Assembly (NCBI RefSeq): GCF_900110025.1
Contig: NZ_FOCE01000010.1
Span: 62,001 to 126,000, forward strand
Length of the DNA stretch: 64,000 nt
Direction: 5' to 3'
From: Gemmobacter aquatilis
GTDB lineage: Bacteria > Pseudomonadota > Alphaproteobacteria > Rhodobacterales > Rhodobacteraceae
Shown here: piece after piece, positions 40,877-49,084 of the stretch
Numbering within the stretch: the stretch's first letter is position 1
How the letters are laid out: each line of letters begins with the position of its first letter
The notes under the pieces: model-generated
What the model was told of the DNA's origin: nothing
Seen by the model: only the letters and a program-made list of their open reading frames with translations
Database searches by the model: none
Program-made: the position numbers and the translations under genes

Positions 40877-42318
40877 GCGACCCGATCCAGAACGACGGCA
40901 AGCAGGGCGAGGTTCTGCCCGCGCCCGCCGTCGAGCCCAAGCCGCCCGTCGCCGCCCGGCCCGACATGCCTCCTGCACGCGCCTCTGCCCCGCCCAGTCT
41001 AGCGCGCCCGGTAGATGCCGCAGCGCCGCCCGCACAATCCGCGCGCCGCTTCCTCATCCTCGGCTTCGGGATGCTGGCCATCCTGCTTGGCGGCTTTGGC
41101 ATCTGGAGCGTGACAACCCAGATCTCGGGCGCCGTGGTGGCTTCGGGCCAGATCGAGGTCGAACAGCATCGCCAGATCGTGCAGCACCCCGACGGCGGGG
41201 TGGTGGAACAGATCGCGGTGCAGGATGGCGACACGGTGAAGGCTGGCGACCTGCTGATCAAGCTTGATGGCAGTATTCTGGCCTCTGAACTGGCCATTGT
41301 CGAAGGCCAGCTTTACGAAATTCAGGCCCGCCGCGCCCGCCTCGCCGCCGAACGTGACGATGCGACCAGCATCACCTTCCCGCCAGAACTGCTGGCGCTT
41401 GGCAAGGCCCGCCCGGAAGTTGCAGAACAGATCGAGGGGCAAATTCACCTGTTCGAAGCCCGCGCCGACACGCTGTCCAAGCAAACCGCCCAACTGGGAG
41501 AGCGCAAAGCCCAGACCCGCAGCCAGATCGACGGCATCACCGCGCAGAGCATCGCGCTGGATTCGCAGCTCTCGCTGATCCTTGAAGAACTGGCTGACCA
41601 GAAATCCCTGCTCGACAAGGGGCTAGCCCAAGCCAGCCGCGTGCTTGCCCTGCAGCGCGAAGAGGCACGGCTGCGCGGGCAGGTAGGCGAGTTGATCGCC
41701 AGCAAGGCACAGGCCGAAGAAAGCATTTCCGAGATCGAACTGGAAATTCTGCGCCTGCAGGCCACACGCCGCGAAGAAGCCAACAGCCAGTTACGCGACC
41801 TTGGCTATCAGGAACTGGAACTGGCCGAACGCCGCCGCGCCCTTGTGGAGCGCATCGCCCGGCTGGAAATCCGTGCCCCGGTTTCTGGCATCGTGCTGGG
41901 CCTGCAGGTCACCACCCCACGCTCGGTGCTGCGCCCGGCCGATCCCGTGCTCTACCTCATCCCGCAAGATCGCCCGCTGGTCATCGCCGCCCAGGTCTCG
42001 CCGCTGCATGTGGACGAGGTTTATGCCGGGCAAGAGGCACGTGTGCATTTCGCTTCCTTCTCTTCGCGCACTACACCCGAGTTGATGGGCCGGGTCGCCG
42101 TGGTCTCGGCGGATGCGCTGCAGGATCAGAAATCGCAGGTTTCCTACTATCGCGCCGAAGTCGTGCTGGAGCAGGGGGAATTGCAAAAGTTGGACGGGCT
42201 TGTGCTGCTGCCCGGGATGCCGGTCGAGGTCTTCATCAAGACAGGCGACCGCACACCACTGGCCTATCTGGTGAAACCCTTCACCGATTACTTCGCCAAG
42301 GCATTTCGTGAAAACTGA
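40873..42318 (+). CDS. HlyD-family type I secretion adaptor
   Basis: 481-residue membrane-fusion protein linking the ABC exporter to an outer-membrane pore. A proline-rich cytosolic tail (about residues 1-55) precedes one hydrophobic helix (FLILGFGMLAILLGGFGIW). A lipoyl/barrel region follows (VVEQIAVQDGDTVKAGDLL, a biotinyl-lipoyl half-motif), then a long coiled coil (about 145-310) and the second half-motif IRAPVSGIVLGLQV. The ATG overlaps the ATPase stop (ATGA). A terminator hairpin follows after 26 bp. Confidence 0.95.
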   Translation: MSDPIQNDGKQGEVLPAPAVEPKPPVAARPDMPPARASAPPSLARPVDAAAPPAQSARRFLILGFGMLAILLGGFGIWSVTTQISGAVVASGQIEVEQHRQIVQHPDGGVVEQIAVQDGDTVKAGDLLIKLDGSILASELAIVEGQLYEIQARRARLAAERDDATSITFPPELLALGKARPEVAEQIEGQIHLFEARADTLSKQTAQLGERKAQTRSQIDGITAQSIALDSQLSLILEELADQKSLLDKGLAQASRVLALQREEARLRGQVGELIASKAQAEESISEIELEILRLQATRREEANSQLRDLGYQELELAERRRALVERIARLEIRAPVSGIVLGLQVTTPRSVLRPADPVLYLIPQDRPLVIAAQVSPLHVDEVYAGQEARVHFASFSSRTTPELMGRVAVVSADALQDQKSQVSYYRAEVVLEQGELQKLDGLVLLPGMPVEVFIKTGDRTPLAYLVKPFTDYFAKAFREN

Positions 42319-42344
42319 GGTCGCGTTGCGACGACACGCTGTCG

Positions 42345-42366
42345 GGGGCGGCCTTGCCGCCCCTTT
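42345..42366 (+). terminator. Terminator after the type I secretion genes
   Basis: GGGGCGGC (42345-42352), loop CTT, and GCCGCCCC (42356-42363), followed by TTTCGCTT. It lies 27 bp after the adaptor stop and before the RidA gene, so it ends the secretion operon. Confidence 0.8.
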
Positions 42367-42407
42367 CGCTTGACGCTAGCCTGCCGCCAACCGCAAAGGA
42401 GCCTGCC

Positions 42408-42866
42408 ATGACCATCGACGCCCGCCTTGCCGAACTCGGCATCACCCTGCCCGACGCCCCCGCTCCGGCAGCCAACTATGTGCCCTTCGTGCTGGTGGGC
42501 AATCTGCTGCACATCTCGGGCCAGATCAGCGCCAATGCCGACGGTATGGTGAAGGGCAAACTTGGCGCCGATTTCAGCGTGGAACAGGGTGCAGAAGCGG
42601 CCAAATGCTGCGCCATCTCGCTGCTGGCGCAGGCGAAGAAAGCCTGTGGCGGCGATCTGGCCCGCATAAAACGGCTGGTGAAACTGGTGGGCTTCGTCAA
42701 TTCCACCGCCGATTTCACCGATCAGCCCAAGGTGATCAATGGCGCTTCCGACCTGATGGTCGCCGTGCTGGGCGATGCCGGACGCCATGCCCGCTCTGCC
42801 GTCTCTGCCGCCTCGCTGCCCTTCGGCGTCGCGGTCGAGATCGAGGCGATTTTCGAGCTCGCCTGA
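42408..42866 (+). CDS. RidA-family enamine/imine deaminase-like protein
   Basis: 152 residues of the YjgF/YER057c/UK114 superfamily, which removes reactive imines. The sequences VGNLLHISGQISANADGM, GDLARIKRLVKLVGFVNS and LPFGVAVEIEAIFEL are typical, and the fold region ending with AVEIEAIF is that of RidA proteins. The usual catalytic Arg near residue 105 was not unambiguously located. The ATG has AAAGGAGC upstream. It is coupled to the phosphodiesterase gene by a TGATG junction. Confidence 0.85.
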   Translation: MTIDARLAELGITLPDAPAPAANYVPFVLVGNLLHISGQISANADGMVKGKLGADFSVEQGAEAAKCCAISLLAQAKKACGGDLARIKRLVKLVGFVNSTADFTDQPKVINGASDLMVAVLGDAGRHARSAVSAASLPFGVAVEIEAIFELA

Positions 42867-43633
42867 TGCGCATCCCCCTGCCCGCCGCGTTCCTGCACTT
42901 GCCGATTGCCCATCGCGCCCTGCATGACCGCGCGGCGGGCAGGCCGGAAAACAGCCGCGCGGCGATCCGGGCGGCGGTGGCGGCAGGCTATGCGATCGAG
43001 ATCGACCTGCAGCTTTCCGCCGATGGCGTGGCGATGGTTTTTCACGACGAAACGCTGGACCGGCTGACCGAAGCGACCGGCTGGGTGAAGGATCACAGCG
43101 CTGCCACCCTCGGCACCACCCGCCTGCGCGATGCGGTGGATAGCATCCCGGCCCTGGCAGAGGTGCTGGAGATCGTGAACGGCGCCGTGCCCCTGCTGAT
43201 CGAGGTGAAGGACCAGACGCTCACCCCCGCAGGCACCATCGGCCCGCTGGAAGCCGCCACCGCCCGCACCTTGGCCACCTACTCCGGCCCGGTGGCCCTG
43301 ATGTCCTTCAATCCCGACAGCGTGGCCGAACTGGCCCGGCTCTGCCCCACCCTGCCGCGTGGCCTGACCACCGGCAGCTACGATCCTGACGAATATGCCC
43401 CGATCCCGCCCGCCCTCTGCGACCACCTGCGCGGCATCCCTGATTACGACCGCACAGAGGCCAGCTTCATCAGCCACGAAGCGGCAGACCTCATCCGCCC
43501 CCGCGTAGCCGAGCTGAAATCCCAAGGCGCCGCCATCCTGTGCTGGACCATCCGCTCAGCCGAAGCCGAGGCAAAAGCCCGCAAGATCGCCCAGAATATC
43601 ACATTCGAAGGCTACGCCGCCCCTTTTCCTTGA
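42866..43633 (+). CDS. Glycerophosphodiester phosphodiesterase family protein
   Basis: 255 residues of the GDPD TIM-barrel family, which releases glycerol-3-phosphate from deacylated phospholipids. Landmarks are AHRALHDRAAGRPENS (HR...EN), AIEIDLQLSADGVAMVFHDETLDRLT (EIDLQ, HD), and PLLIEVKDQ with the metal-binding Glu and Lys. The enzyme lacks a signal peptide, so acts in the cytoplasm. Its ATG overlaps the ridA-like stop (TGATG). A repeat unit follows. Confidence 0.93.
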   Translation: MRIPLPAAFLHLPIAHRALHDRAAGRPENSRAAIRAAVAAGYAIEIDLQLSADGVAMVFHDETLDRLTEATGWVKDHSAATLGTTRLRDAVDSIPALAEVLEIVNGAVPLLIEVKDQTLTPAGTIGPLEAATARTLATYSGPVALMSFNPDSVAELARLCPTLPRGLTTGSYDPDEYAPIPPALCDHLRGIPDYDRTEASFISHEAADLIRPRVAELKSQGAAILCWTIRSAEAEAKARKIAQNITFEGYAAPFP

Positions 43634-43648
43634 CCTTGCCCTCTTCCC

Positions 43649-43701
43649 CTTCATTTCCTGTCTGAAAATATCCTCGGGGGGCCCGGGGGGCAGACAGCCC
43701 C
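43649..43701. repeat. CTGTCTGAAAATATCC repeat unit plus G/C hairpin
   Basis: CTGTCTGAAAATATCCT occurs here near 43658-43674 and, inverted, at 59945-59960. It belongs to the same general family as the TATTT units. The flanking CGGGGGGCCCGGGGGG segment and the later GCCCCC can pair. It fills the gap between GDPD and the FemAB-like gene. Confidence 0.7.
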
Positions 43702-43729
43702 CGCCTCTCCGCCCAACCGGATCACGGGA

Positions 43730-44914
43730 TTGAGCGACCTTATCATCACCCTCGCCGAAAGCATCATAGCCATCGCGCCCGCCGATTGGGACGCGCTGGC
43801 CTGCCCAGAAGCGGCAACAGGCCGCCCGCAAGACCCGTTCACCACCCACCGCTTCCTTGCCGCGCTGGAACGGTCCGGCTCCACTGGCCCCGGCACGGGC
43901 TGGCAATCGCGCCCGCTGCTTGTTCATCGCGACGGCACCCTGATCGCCGCCGCGCCTCTTTATGTGAAAACCCACAGTCAGGGCGAGTATATCTTCGACC
44001 ACGGCTGGGCCGAGGCTTATGAGCGTGCCGGGGGCCGCTATTACCCCAAGCTCCAGATCGCCGTGCCCTTCACCCCCGCCACCGGCCGCCGCTTCCTGAC
44101 GCTGCCGGGGGCGGAAACCGAAGGCATGGCCGCGCTGATCGACGGTGCGACGCGGATCGCCCGGCAGAACGGCCTGTCCTCGCTGCATGCCACCTTCTGC
44201 ACCGCGACCGAGGCAGAGACCGGCGCGGCCATGGGGTTGATGCACCGTGTCACCCAGCAATTCCATTGGCACAACAGCGGCTTTTCCAGTTATGACGATT
44301 TCCTCGCCAGCCTCGCCTCGCGCAAACGCAAGGCGCTGCGCAAGGAACGCGACACCGCCAACAGCCATGGCCTGACCATTCGCAGCCTGACTGGCAGCGA
44401 CATTCAGCCTGCCCATTGGCAGGCGTTCTGGGAATTTTATCAGGACACCGGCAGCCGCAAATGGGGCACCCCTTACCTGACCCGCGCCTTCTTTGACGAA
44501 ATCCATGCCCATATGCGCGATGACGTGCTGCTGGTGCTGGCCTTTGACGGCAGCCGCCCGGTCGCAGGCGCGCTGAACTTCATTGGGCGTGATTGCCTTT
44601 TTGGCCGTTATTGGGGCTGCACGGTCGATCTGCCCTGCCTGCATTTCGAACTCTGCTACCACCGCGCCATCGACTGGGCCATTGCGCAGGGCCTGACCCG
44701 GGTCGAGGCGGGGGCGCAGGGCGAACACAAACTCGCCCGCGGCTACCTGCCCGTTGAGACCCATTCACTGCACTGGATCGCAGATTCCGGTTTTGCGCGC
44801 GCGGTGGGTGACTATCTCGCCCGCGAACGGGTAGCGGTCGAGGAGGAGATCGAGGTGCTGACCGCCTATGGCCCGTTCCGCCGCGGTGATCTGCAACAGC
44901 GCGAAGCCGACTGA
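43730..44914 (+). CDS. FemAB-like GNAT protein (DUF482/peptidogalycan family)
   Basis: 394 residues, starting at TTG 43730. The PF04339-type double GNAT fold is recognised from LLVHRDGTLIAAAPLYVKTHSQGEY, the HWHNSGFSSYDDFLASLASRKRKALRKE region (from FHWHNS), and the C-terminal GRYWGCTVDLPCLHFELCYH... then VEAGAQGEHKLARGY. Related FemABX enzymes add amino acids to peptidoglycan or other acceptors, but this family has no assigned reaction. No good ribosome site precedes TTG; it may be translated from the repeat-rich leader. Confidence 0.85.
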   Translation: MSDLIITLAESIIAIAPADWDALACPEAATGRPQDPFTTHRFLAALERSGSTGPGTGWQSRPLLVHRDGTLIAAAPLYVKTHSQGEYIFDHGWAEAYERAGGRYYPKLQIAVPFTPATGRRFLTLPGAETEGMAALIDGATRIARQNGLSSLHATFCTATEAETGAAMGLMHRVTQQFHWHNSGFSSYDDFLASLASRKRKALRKERDTANSHGLTIRSLTGSDIQPAHWQAFWEFYQDTGSRKWGTPYLTRAFFDEIHAHMRDDVLLVLAFDGSRPVAGALNFIGRDCLFGRYWGCTVDLPCLHFELCYHRAIDWAIAQGLTRVEAGAQGEHKLARGYLPVETHSLHWIADSGFARAVGDYLARERVAVEEEIEVLTAYGPFRRGDLQQREAD

Positions 44915-44957
44915 CAAGCCGCCCCCGCCATGGCACACTTTCCCAGCGGAGGATTCC

Positions 44958-45569
44958 ATGGACAAGCTGACCCTTTACACCCACCCGATGTCACGCGCCC
45001 GCATCGCCCGCTGGATGCTGGAGGAACTGGGCGAACCCTATGAAACCGTGGTGCTGGATTTCGCAACCACGATGAAGGCGCCCGACTATCTGGCGATCAA
45101 CCCGATGGGCAAGGTGCCCGCCCTGCGCCATGGCAGCCGCATCGTTACCGAATGTGCGGCGATCTGCACCTATCTGGCCGATGCTTTCCCCGAAGCCGGG
45201 TTGATGCCCGCCGACCGCGCCGCCTTCTATCGCTGGATGTTCTTCGGCGCCGGCCCGCTGGAACAGGCGGTCACCAATGCCGCGCTGAAGGTCGAAGTGC
45301 CGCCGGATCGACGCGGCATGGTGGGTTATGGCAGCCTTGAACAGGTGGTCGCCACGCTGGCGGCGCGGCTTGACCAATCGCCCTATCTTGCGGGTGAAAC
45401 CTTCAGCGCCGCCGACGTCTATGTCGGATCACAGATCGGCTGGGGGATGCGCTTCGGCACCCTGCCAGCCGAACCCGCCTTCGTTGCCTATTGGGATCGC
45501 ATCGGCCACCGCCCCGCCGCCATTGCCGCCCGCGAGAAAGACGATGCCTTGCTGGAGCAAAAACCATGA
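44958..45569 (+). CDS. Glutathione S-transferase family protein
   Basis: 203 residues with a thioredoxin-like N-terminal domain (LTLYTHPMSRARIARWMLEELG), the glutathione-binding cis-Pro segment NPMGKVPALRHGSRIVTE, and an alpha-helical C-terminal domain containing SPYLAGETFSAADVYVGS. It probably conjugates or reduces small electrophiles. GCGGAGGA precedes the ATG at 44958. The last bases overlap the start of the pterin dehydratase (ATGA). Confidence 0.92.
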   Translation: MDKLTLYTHPMSRARIARWMLEELGEPYETVVLDFATTMKAPDYLAINPMGKVPALRHGSRIVTECAAICTYLADAFPEAGLMPADRAAFYRWMFFGAGPLEQAVTNAALKVEVPPDRRGMVGYGSLEQVVATLAARLDQSPYLAGETFSAADVYVGSQIGWGMRFGTLPAEPAFVAYWDRIGHRPAAIAAREKDDALLEQKP

Positions 45570-45946
45570 TCACCTCCCTGACCGACACCGAACGCACCAC
45601 CGCCCTGCCCGCCCTTGGCGAAACCGGCTGGCGCGCCCTGCCCGACCGTGACGCGATCCGCAAGATCTGGAAATTCCGCAGCTTTTCCGAAGCGTGGGGT
45701 TTCATGTCCCGCGTGGCGCTGGCGGCGGAAAAGGCCGATCATCACCCGGAGTGGCTCAATATCTACAATGTGGTCGATGTCACGCTGACCACCCATGCCT
45801 GCAACGGCCTCTCGGCGCTCGACCTCGCACTGGCGCGCAAGATGGACAAGCTGGCCGGCGCGGCATCGGTACAGGTGGACCATTCAGAACCCGTCGCCTG
45901 CCTGTGCCAGATCAAACACGGCGAGATCAAACACGGCGGGGCCTGA
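45566..45946 (+). CDS. phhB: 4a-hydroxytetrahydrobiopterin dehydratase (PCD/DCoH)
   Basis: 126 residues. Recycles the pterin of aromatic amino-acid hydroxylases. The active-site segment EKADHHPEWLNIYNVVDVTLTTHACNGLS, shown in part as DHHPEWLNIYN, has the three key histidines (two in DHHPEW, one in TTHA). The protein is longer than usual PCD by a tail that ends IKHGEIKHGG, the result of a short duplication of ATCAAACACGGCG in the gene. No hydroxylase is nearby. The ATG overlaps the GST stop. The stop codon lies in a terminator hairpin. Confidence 0.9.
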   Translation: MITSLTDTERTTALPALGETGWRALPDRDAIRKIWKFRSFSEAWGFMSRVALAAEKADHHPEWLNIYNVVDVTLTTHACNGLSALDLALARKMDKLAGAASVQVDHSEPVACLCQIKHGEIKHGGA

Positions 45947-45956
45947 CCCCGCCGTG
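45932..45956 (+). terminator. Terminator hairpin enclosing the phhB stop codon
   Basis: CACGGCGGGG (45932-45941) and CCCCGCCGTG (45947-45956) flank loop CCTGA, whose last three bases are the phhB stop. TCTTGCG follows, a weak U-rich tail. The duplicated ATCAAACACGGCG lies on the 5' side of the stem, so the tail of the protein was shaped with the hairpin. Confidence 0.75.
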
Positions 45957-45964
45957 TCTTGCGT

Positions 45965-46453
45965 TCAGATCGCCGCCAGCAGCGCCTCACCGCCCGAAAT
46001 CTCGCAGATGCCGGGGCTTTCTTCCAAATGCAGCACCTTCACCACGCCATCCTCGGCATAAAGCGCATACCGTTTGGACCGGTCGATCAACCCGACCGGC
46101 GGCGCGCTGAACGTCAGCCCGATCGCCTTGGTAAAGCTGGCATCGGCATCGCCCAGGAAGGTGATCCCCGCCGCTGCCGCCCCGGTCGATTCACCCCAGG
46201 CCTTCATCACGAAGGGGTCATTGACCGAAACGCAGATCACCTCGTCCACGCCCTTTTCGGCAAATTTCGCACGGGTGCGCATGAAGCTCGGCACATGGGC
46301 GGTGGTGCAGGTGCCGGTATAGGCGCCGGGCAAACCGAAGATCACCACCTTGCGGCCCTTGAGCTTGTCGGCCAGTGCCACCTGCTCCGGCCCCTTGTCC
46401 CCGAACTGCAGCAGGGTCGCTTCGGGCAGGCTTTGCCCCTCAGAAATCGTCAT
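45965..46453 (-). CDS. Peroxiredoxin, Prx5-type
   Basis: 162 residues. The peroxidatic Cys49 lies in LPGAYTGTCTTAHVPSF, the Prx5/AhpE-like motif (usually TxxC). Cys74 and Cys150 are other candidates for resolving. It reduces peroxides at the expense of thiols, possibly glutathione or glutaredoxin. The product has no signal peptide. Start at 46453. It converges on phhB across a short gap with the terminator, and diverges from the ferredoxin reductase gene. Confidence 0.93.
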   Translation of the reverse strand: MTISEGQSLPEATLLQFGDKGPEQVALADKLKGRKVVIFGLPGAYTGTCTTAHVPSFMRTRAKFAEKGVDEVICVSVNDPFVMKAWGESTGAAAAGITFLGDADASFTKAIGLTFSAPPVGLIDRSKRYALYAEDGVVKVLHLEESPGICEISGGEALLAAI

Positions 46454-46554
46454 GTTCCAGTCCTCGCGCGTTGCGTTTCCAACCTTGGCAGATATAGGGT
46501 CCGCCGCAGGACAGGGCCAGAGGCGAGGCGGGTTTCGCCGCAAGGGAGGGTGAA

Positions 46555-47763
46555 ATGGCGCATTTCGTGGTGATCGGGGCCGGGCAAGCCGGGGCCTCGC
46601 TGGTGGCAAAACTGCGCAGCGCGGGTTTCGCGGGTGACATCACCCTGATCGGCGAGGAATCCGCCCCGCCCTATCAGCGCCCCCCCCTGTCGAAAGCCTA
46701 CCTGCTCGGCGAGATGGAACTGGAGCGGCTGTATCTGCGCTCGCCCGAGTTCTACGCCGAAAACCACATCTCCCTGCGCCTAGGCCAGCCGGTTACCGCC
46801 ATCGACGCGCAGGCGAAAACCGTGACGGTCGGTGGCGAGGTGCTGAGCTATGACGAACTGGCGCTGACCACCGGCTCCACCCCCCGCCGCCTGCCTGCGG
46901 CCATCGGCGGCGATCTGGCGGGTGTATACACGGTGCGCAGCCTTGCCGATGTCGATGCGATGCGCGACGAATTCGCCCCCGGGCGCTCGGTCGTCATCAT
47001 CGGCGGCGGCTATATCGGGCTGGAGGCGGCGGCGGTGGCCGCCAAGCTGGGGCTGAAAGCCACGGTCGTCGAAATGGCGCCGCGCATCCTGCAACGGGTG
47101 GCCGCGCCAGAAACCTCGGCCTATTTCCGCGCGCTCCATACCAGCCACGGGGTGGAAATCCTTGAAGGTGTGGGGCTTGACCGGCTGCTGGGTGAAGGGC
47201 GCGTGACCGCCGCCCGCCTGACGGACGGGCGTGAGCTGAAAGCCGATTTCGTGATCGCCGGTGTCGGCATTTTGCCGGTCACTGCACTGGCCGAAGCCGC
47301 AGGTTGCGCGCTGGACAATGGCATCCGCACCGATGCGCAGGGCCGCACCTCGCAGCCGCATATCTGGGCGGCGGGCGATTGCGCCTCGTTCCCGTGGGGT
47401 GAAGGGCGGTTGCGGCTGGAATCGGTGGGCAATGCCATTGATCAGGCCGAAGTCGTGGCCGAAAACATGCTGGGCGCGGGCAAGGCCTATGTCGCGCAGC
47501 CATGGTTCTGGTCGGATCAATATGATTGCAAGCTGCAGATCGCCGGGCTGAACACCGGATATGACCATATCGTGACCCGGCAGGGCAGCGGCGCTGCGGT
47601 ATCGTTCTGGTATTATCAGGGTCCGCGCCTGCTGGCCGTCGATGCGATGAACGACCCACGCGCCTACATGGTCGGCAAGCGCCTGATCGAGATGGGTCGC
47701 AGCCCCGATCCGGTTGCCATCGCCGACCCCGCGACCGAGTTGAAGGCGCTGCTGAAGGCATGA
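46555..47763 (+). CDS. FAD-dependent ferredoxin/putidaredoxin reductase-like protein
   Basis: 402 residues: FAD-binding FVVIGAGQAGASLVAKLR at the N-terminus, SAPPYQRPPLSKAYL near the flavin, NAD-binding VVIIGGGYIGLEAAAVAAKLG at about residues 146-166, and ISWAAGDC (here IWAAGDCASF) near 275. The C-terminal reductase domain ends with the typical dimer segment. This type passes electrons from NAD(P)H to a ferredoxin that feeds oxygenases. No P450 or ferredoxin is next to it. The stop overlaps the rsmD start (ATGA). Confidence 0.93.
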   Translation: MAHFVVIGAGQAGASLVAKLRSAGFAGDITLIGEESAPPYQRPPLSKAYLLGEMELERLYLRSPEFYAENHISLRLGQPVTAIDAQAKTVTVGGEVLSYDELALTTGSTPRRLPAAIGGDLAGVYTVRSLADVDAMRDEFAPGRSVVIIGGGYIGLEAAAVAAKLGLKATVVEMAPRILQRVAAPETSAYFRALHTSHGVEILEGVGLDRLLGEGRVTAARLTDGRELKADFVIAGVGILPVTALAEAAGCALDNGIRTDAQGRTSQPHIWAAGDCASFPWGEGRLRLESVGNAIDQAEVVAENMLGAGKAYVAQPWFWSDQYDCKLQIAGLNTGYDHIVTRQGSGAAVSFWYYQGPRLLAVDAMNDPRAYMVGKRLIEMGRSPDPVAIADPATELKALLKA

Positions 47764-48329
47764 GGATCATCGGCGGCACATCGCGCGGCTTGCACCTCGC
47801 CCCGGTGGGCGAGGGCGATGCGCAGGCGCATCTGCGCCCCACCACTGACCGCGTGCGCGAATCGATCTTCAACCTGCTGATCAACGGCAAGGTGGCACAA
47901 TCGGGCGATCCGGTCAGCGGCGCGCGGGTGCTGGATCTGTTCGCCGGAACCGGCGCGCTGGGGCTGGAGGCGCTGTCGCGCGGCGCGGCCCGCGTGGCCT
48001 TTGTCGATGACGGCACCGCCGCCCGCGCCCTGCTGCGCCGCAATATCGAGCTGATGCGGGCCATGGGCAGCACCGATGTCTGGCGCCGCGATGCCACCGC
48101 GCTGGGGCCGAATCGCGGCCCGGCCTATACGCTGGTGTTTCTGGATCCGCCCTATGGCAAGGGGCTGGGCGAACGCGCGTTGGCCTCTTGCCTTGCCGGG
48201 GGCTGGCTTGCCCCCGGTGCGCTGATCGTGTGGGAGGAAAGCACCGCCCCCCTTGCCCCTGCCGGGTTCACCGAACTGGACCAGCGCAAATACGGCGACA
48301 CACTGATCACCCTGCTGAGGGCGCCATGA
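47760..48329 (+). CDS. rsmD: 16S rRNA (guanine966-N2)-methyltransferase
   Basis: 189 residues. Starts MRIIGGTSRGLHLAP, typical of RsmD. The methyltransferase motif VLDLFAGTGALGLEALSRGAA (SAM binding) is at about residues 58-78, and LVFLDPPYGKG (catalytic DPPY) is near 130. It acts on assembled 30S subunit precursor. ATGA junctions at both ends couple it with the reductase upstream and the HAD gene downstream. Confidence 0.95.
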   Translation: MRIIGGTSRGLHLAPVGEGDAQAHLRPTTDRVRESIFNLLINGKVAQSGDPVSGARVLDLFAGTGALGLEALSRGAARVAFVDDGTAARALLRRNIELMRAMGSTDVWRRDATALGPNRGPAYTLVFLDPPYGKGLGERALASCLAGGWLAPGALIVWEESTAPLAPAGFTELDQRKYGDTLITLLRAP

Positions 48330-48973
48330 CCCCCGCCGCCGTCCTGTTCGATTGCGACGGTGTGGTGGTGGACAGCGAACCCGCCACCTTCGCCCTGATC
48401 GCCGAAGACCTGACCGCGCGCGGCCTGACGCTGAGCTTGCCCGAGATGGAGCGGCTGTTTCTGGGTGGCACCATCGCGCTGGTCGGCGAAAAGGCCCGCG
48501 CCTTGGGCGCCGACATCACCGAAAGCTGGACCGCCGATTTTTACGAGGCCTTGTATACACGGCTGGCCGAAGGCACCCCGCTGATTCCGGGCATTGAAAC
48601 CGTGCTCGATGCGCTGGATTCGGCGGGCATCCCCTATGCCATCGGCTCCAACGGCACAGCGCGCAAGATGCGGGTGACGCTGGGCCAGCATCCGGCGCTG
48701 GCGGCACGTTTCGCGGGGCGGGCCTTTTCGGGGCAGGATCTGGGGATGCTGAAACCCGCCCCCGACCTTTACCTGCACGCCGCCCGCGCCCTGAACGCCG
48801 ATCCTGCGCGCTGCGTGGTGGTGGAAGACAGCGCTACCGGCGCGCGTGCGGCCCGCGCGGCCGGGATGCGCTGCATGGGCTATGCGCCGCATGGTCCGAA
48901 CCCCGCGCTCGCCGCAACCGGCGCCACGCTGTTCCCCCGCATGGAAGACCTGCCGCGCCTGCTGGGTCTGTGA
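48326..48973 (+). CDS. HAD-superfamily phosphatase/phosphomutase-like
   Basis: 215-residue cytoplasmic HAD enzyme. Motif I VLFDCDGVVVDSEP with the two Asp residues opens the protein, and motif II AIGSNGTARKM is near residue 105. Motif III Lys is in LGMLKPAPDLYL and motif IV is VVVEDSATGARAARAAGM. The capping domain (about 15-90) suits phosphatases of sugar phosphates such as phosphoglycolate or 2-deoxyglucose phosphate; the substrate is unknown. It overlaps rsmD by 4 bp. Confidence 0.93.
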   Translation: MTPAAVLFDCDGVVVDSEPATFALIAEDLTARGLTLSLPEMERLFLGGTIALVGEKARALGADITESWTADFYEALYTRLAEGTPLIPGIETVLDALDSAGIPYAIGSNGTARKMRVTLGQHPALAARFAGRAFSGQDLGMLKPAPDLYLHAARALNADPARCVVVEDSATGARAARAAGMRCMGYAPHGPNPALAATGATLFPRMEDLPRLLGL

Positions 48974-49084
48974 CCGCAGCCGCAGCACACCGGCAAGGCC
49001 GCAGGCCCCCTGCCGTGACGCAGCGTTGCCGGTGACAGGGGCGCGACAGATCGCCACTCTGCGGCAAAGCCATACGAGAATGCC

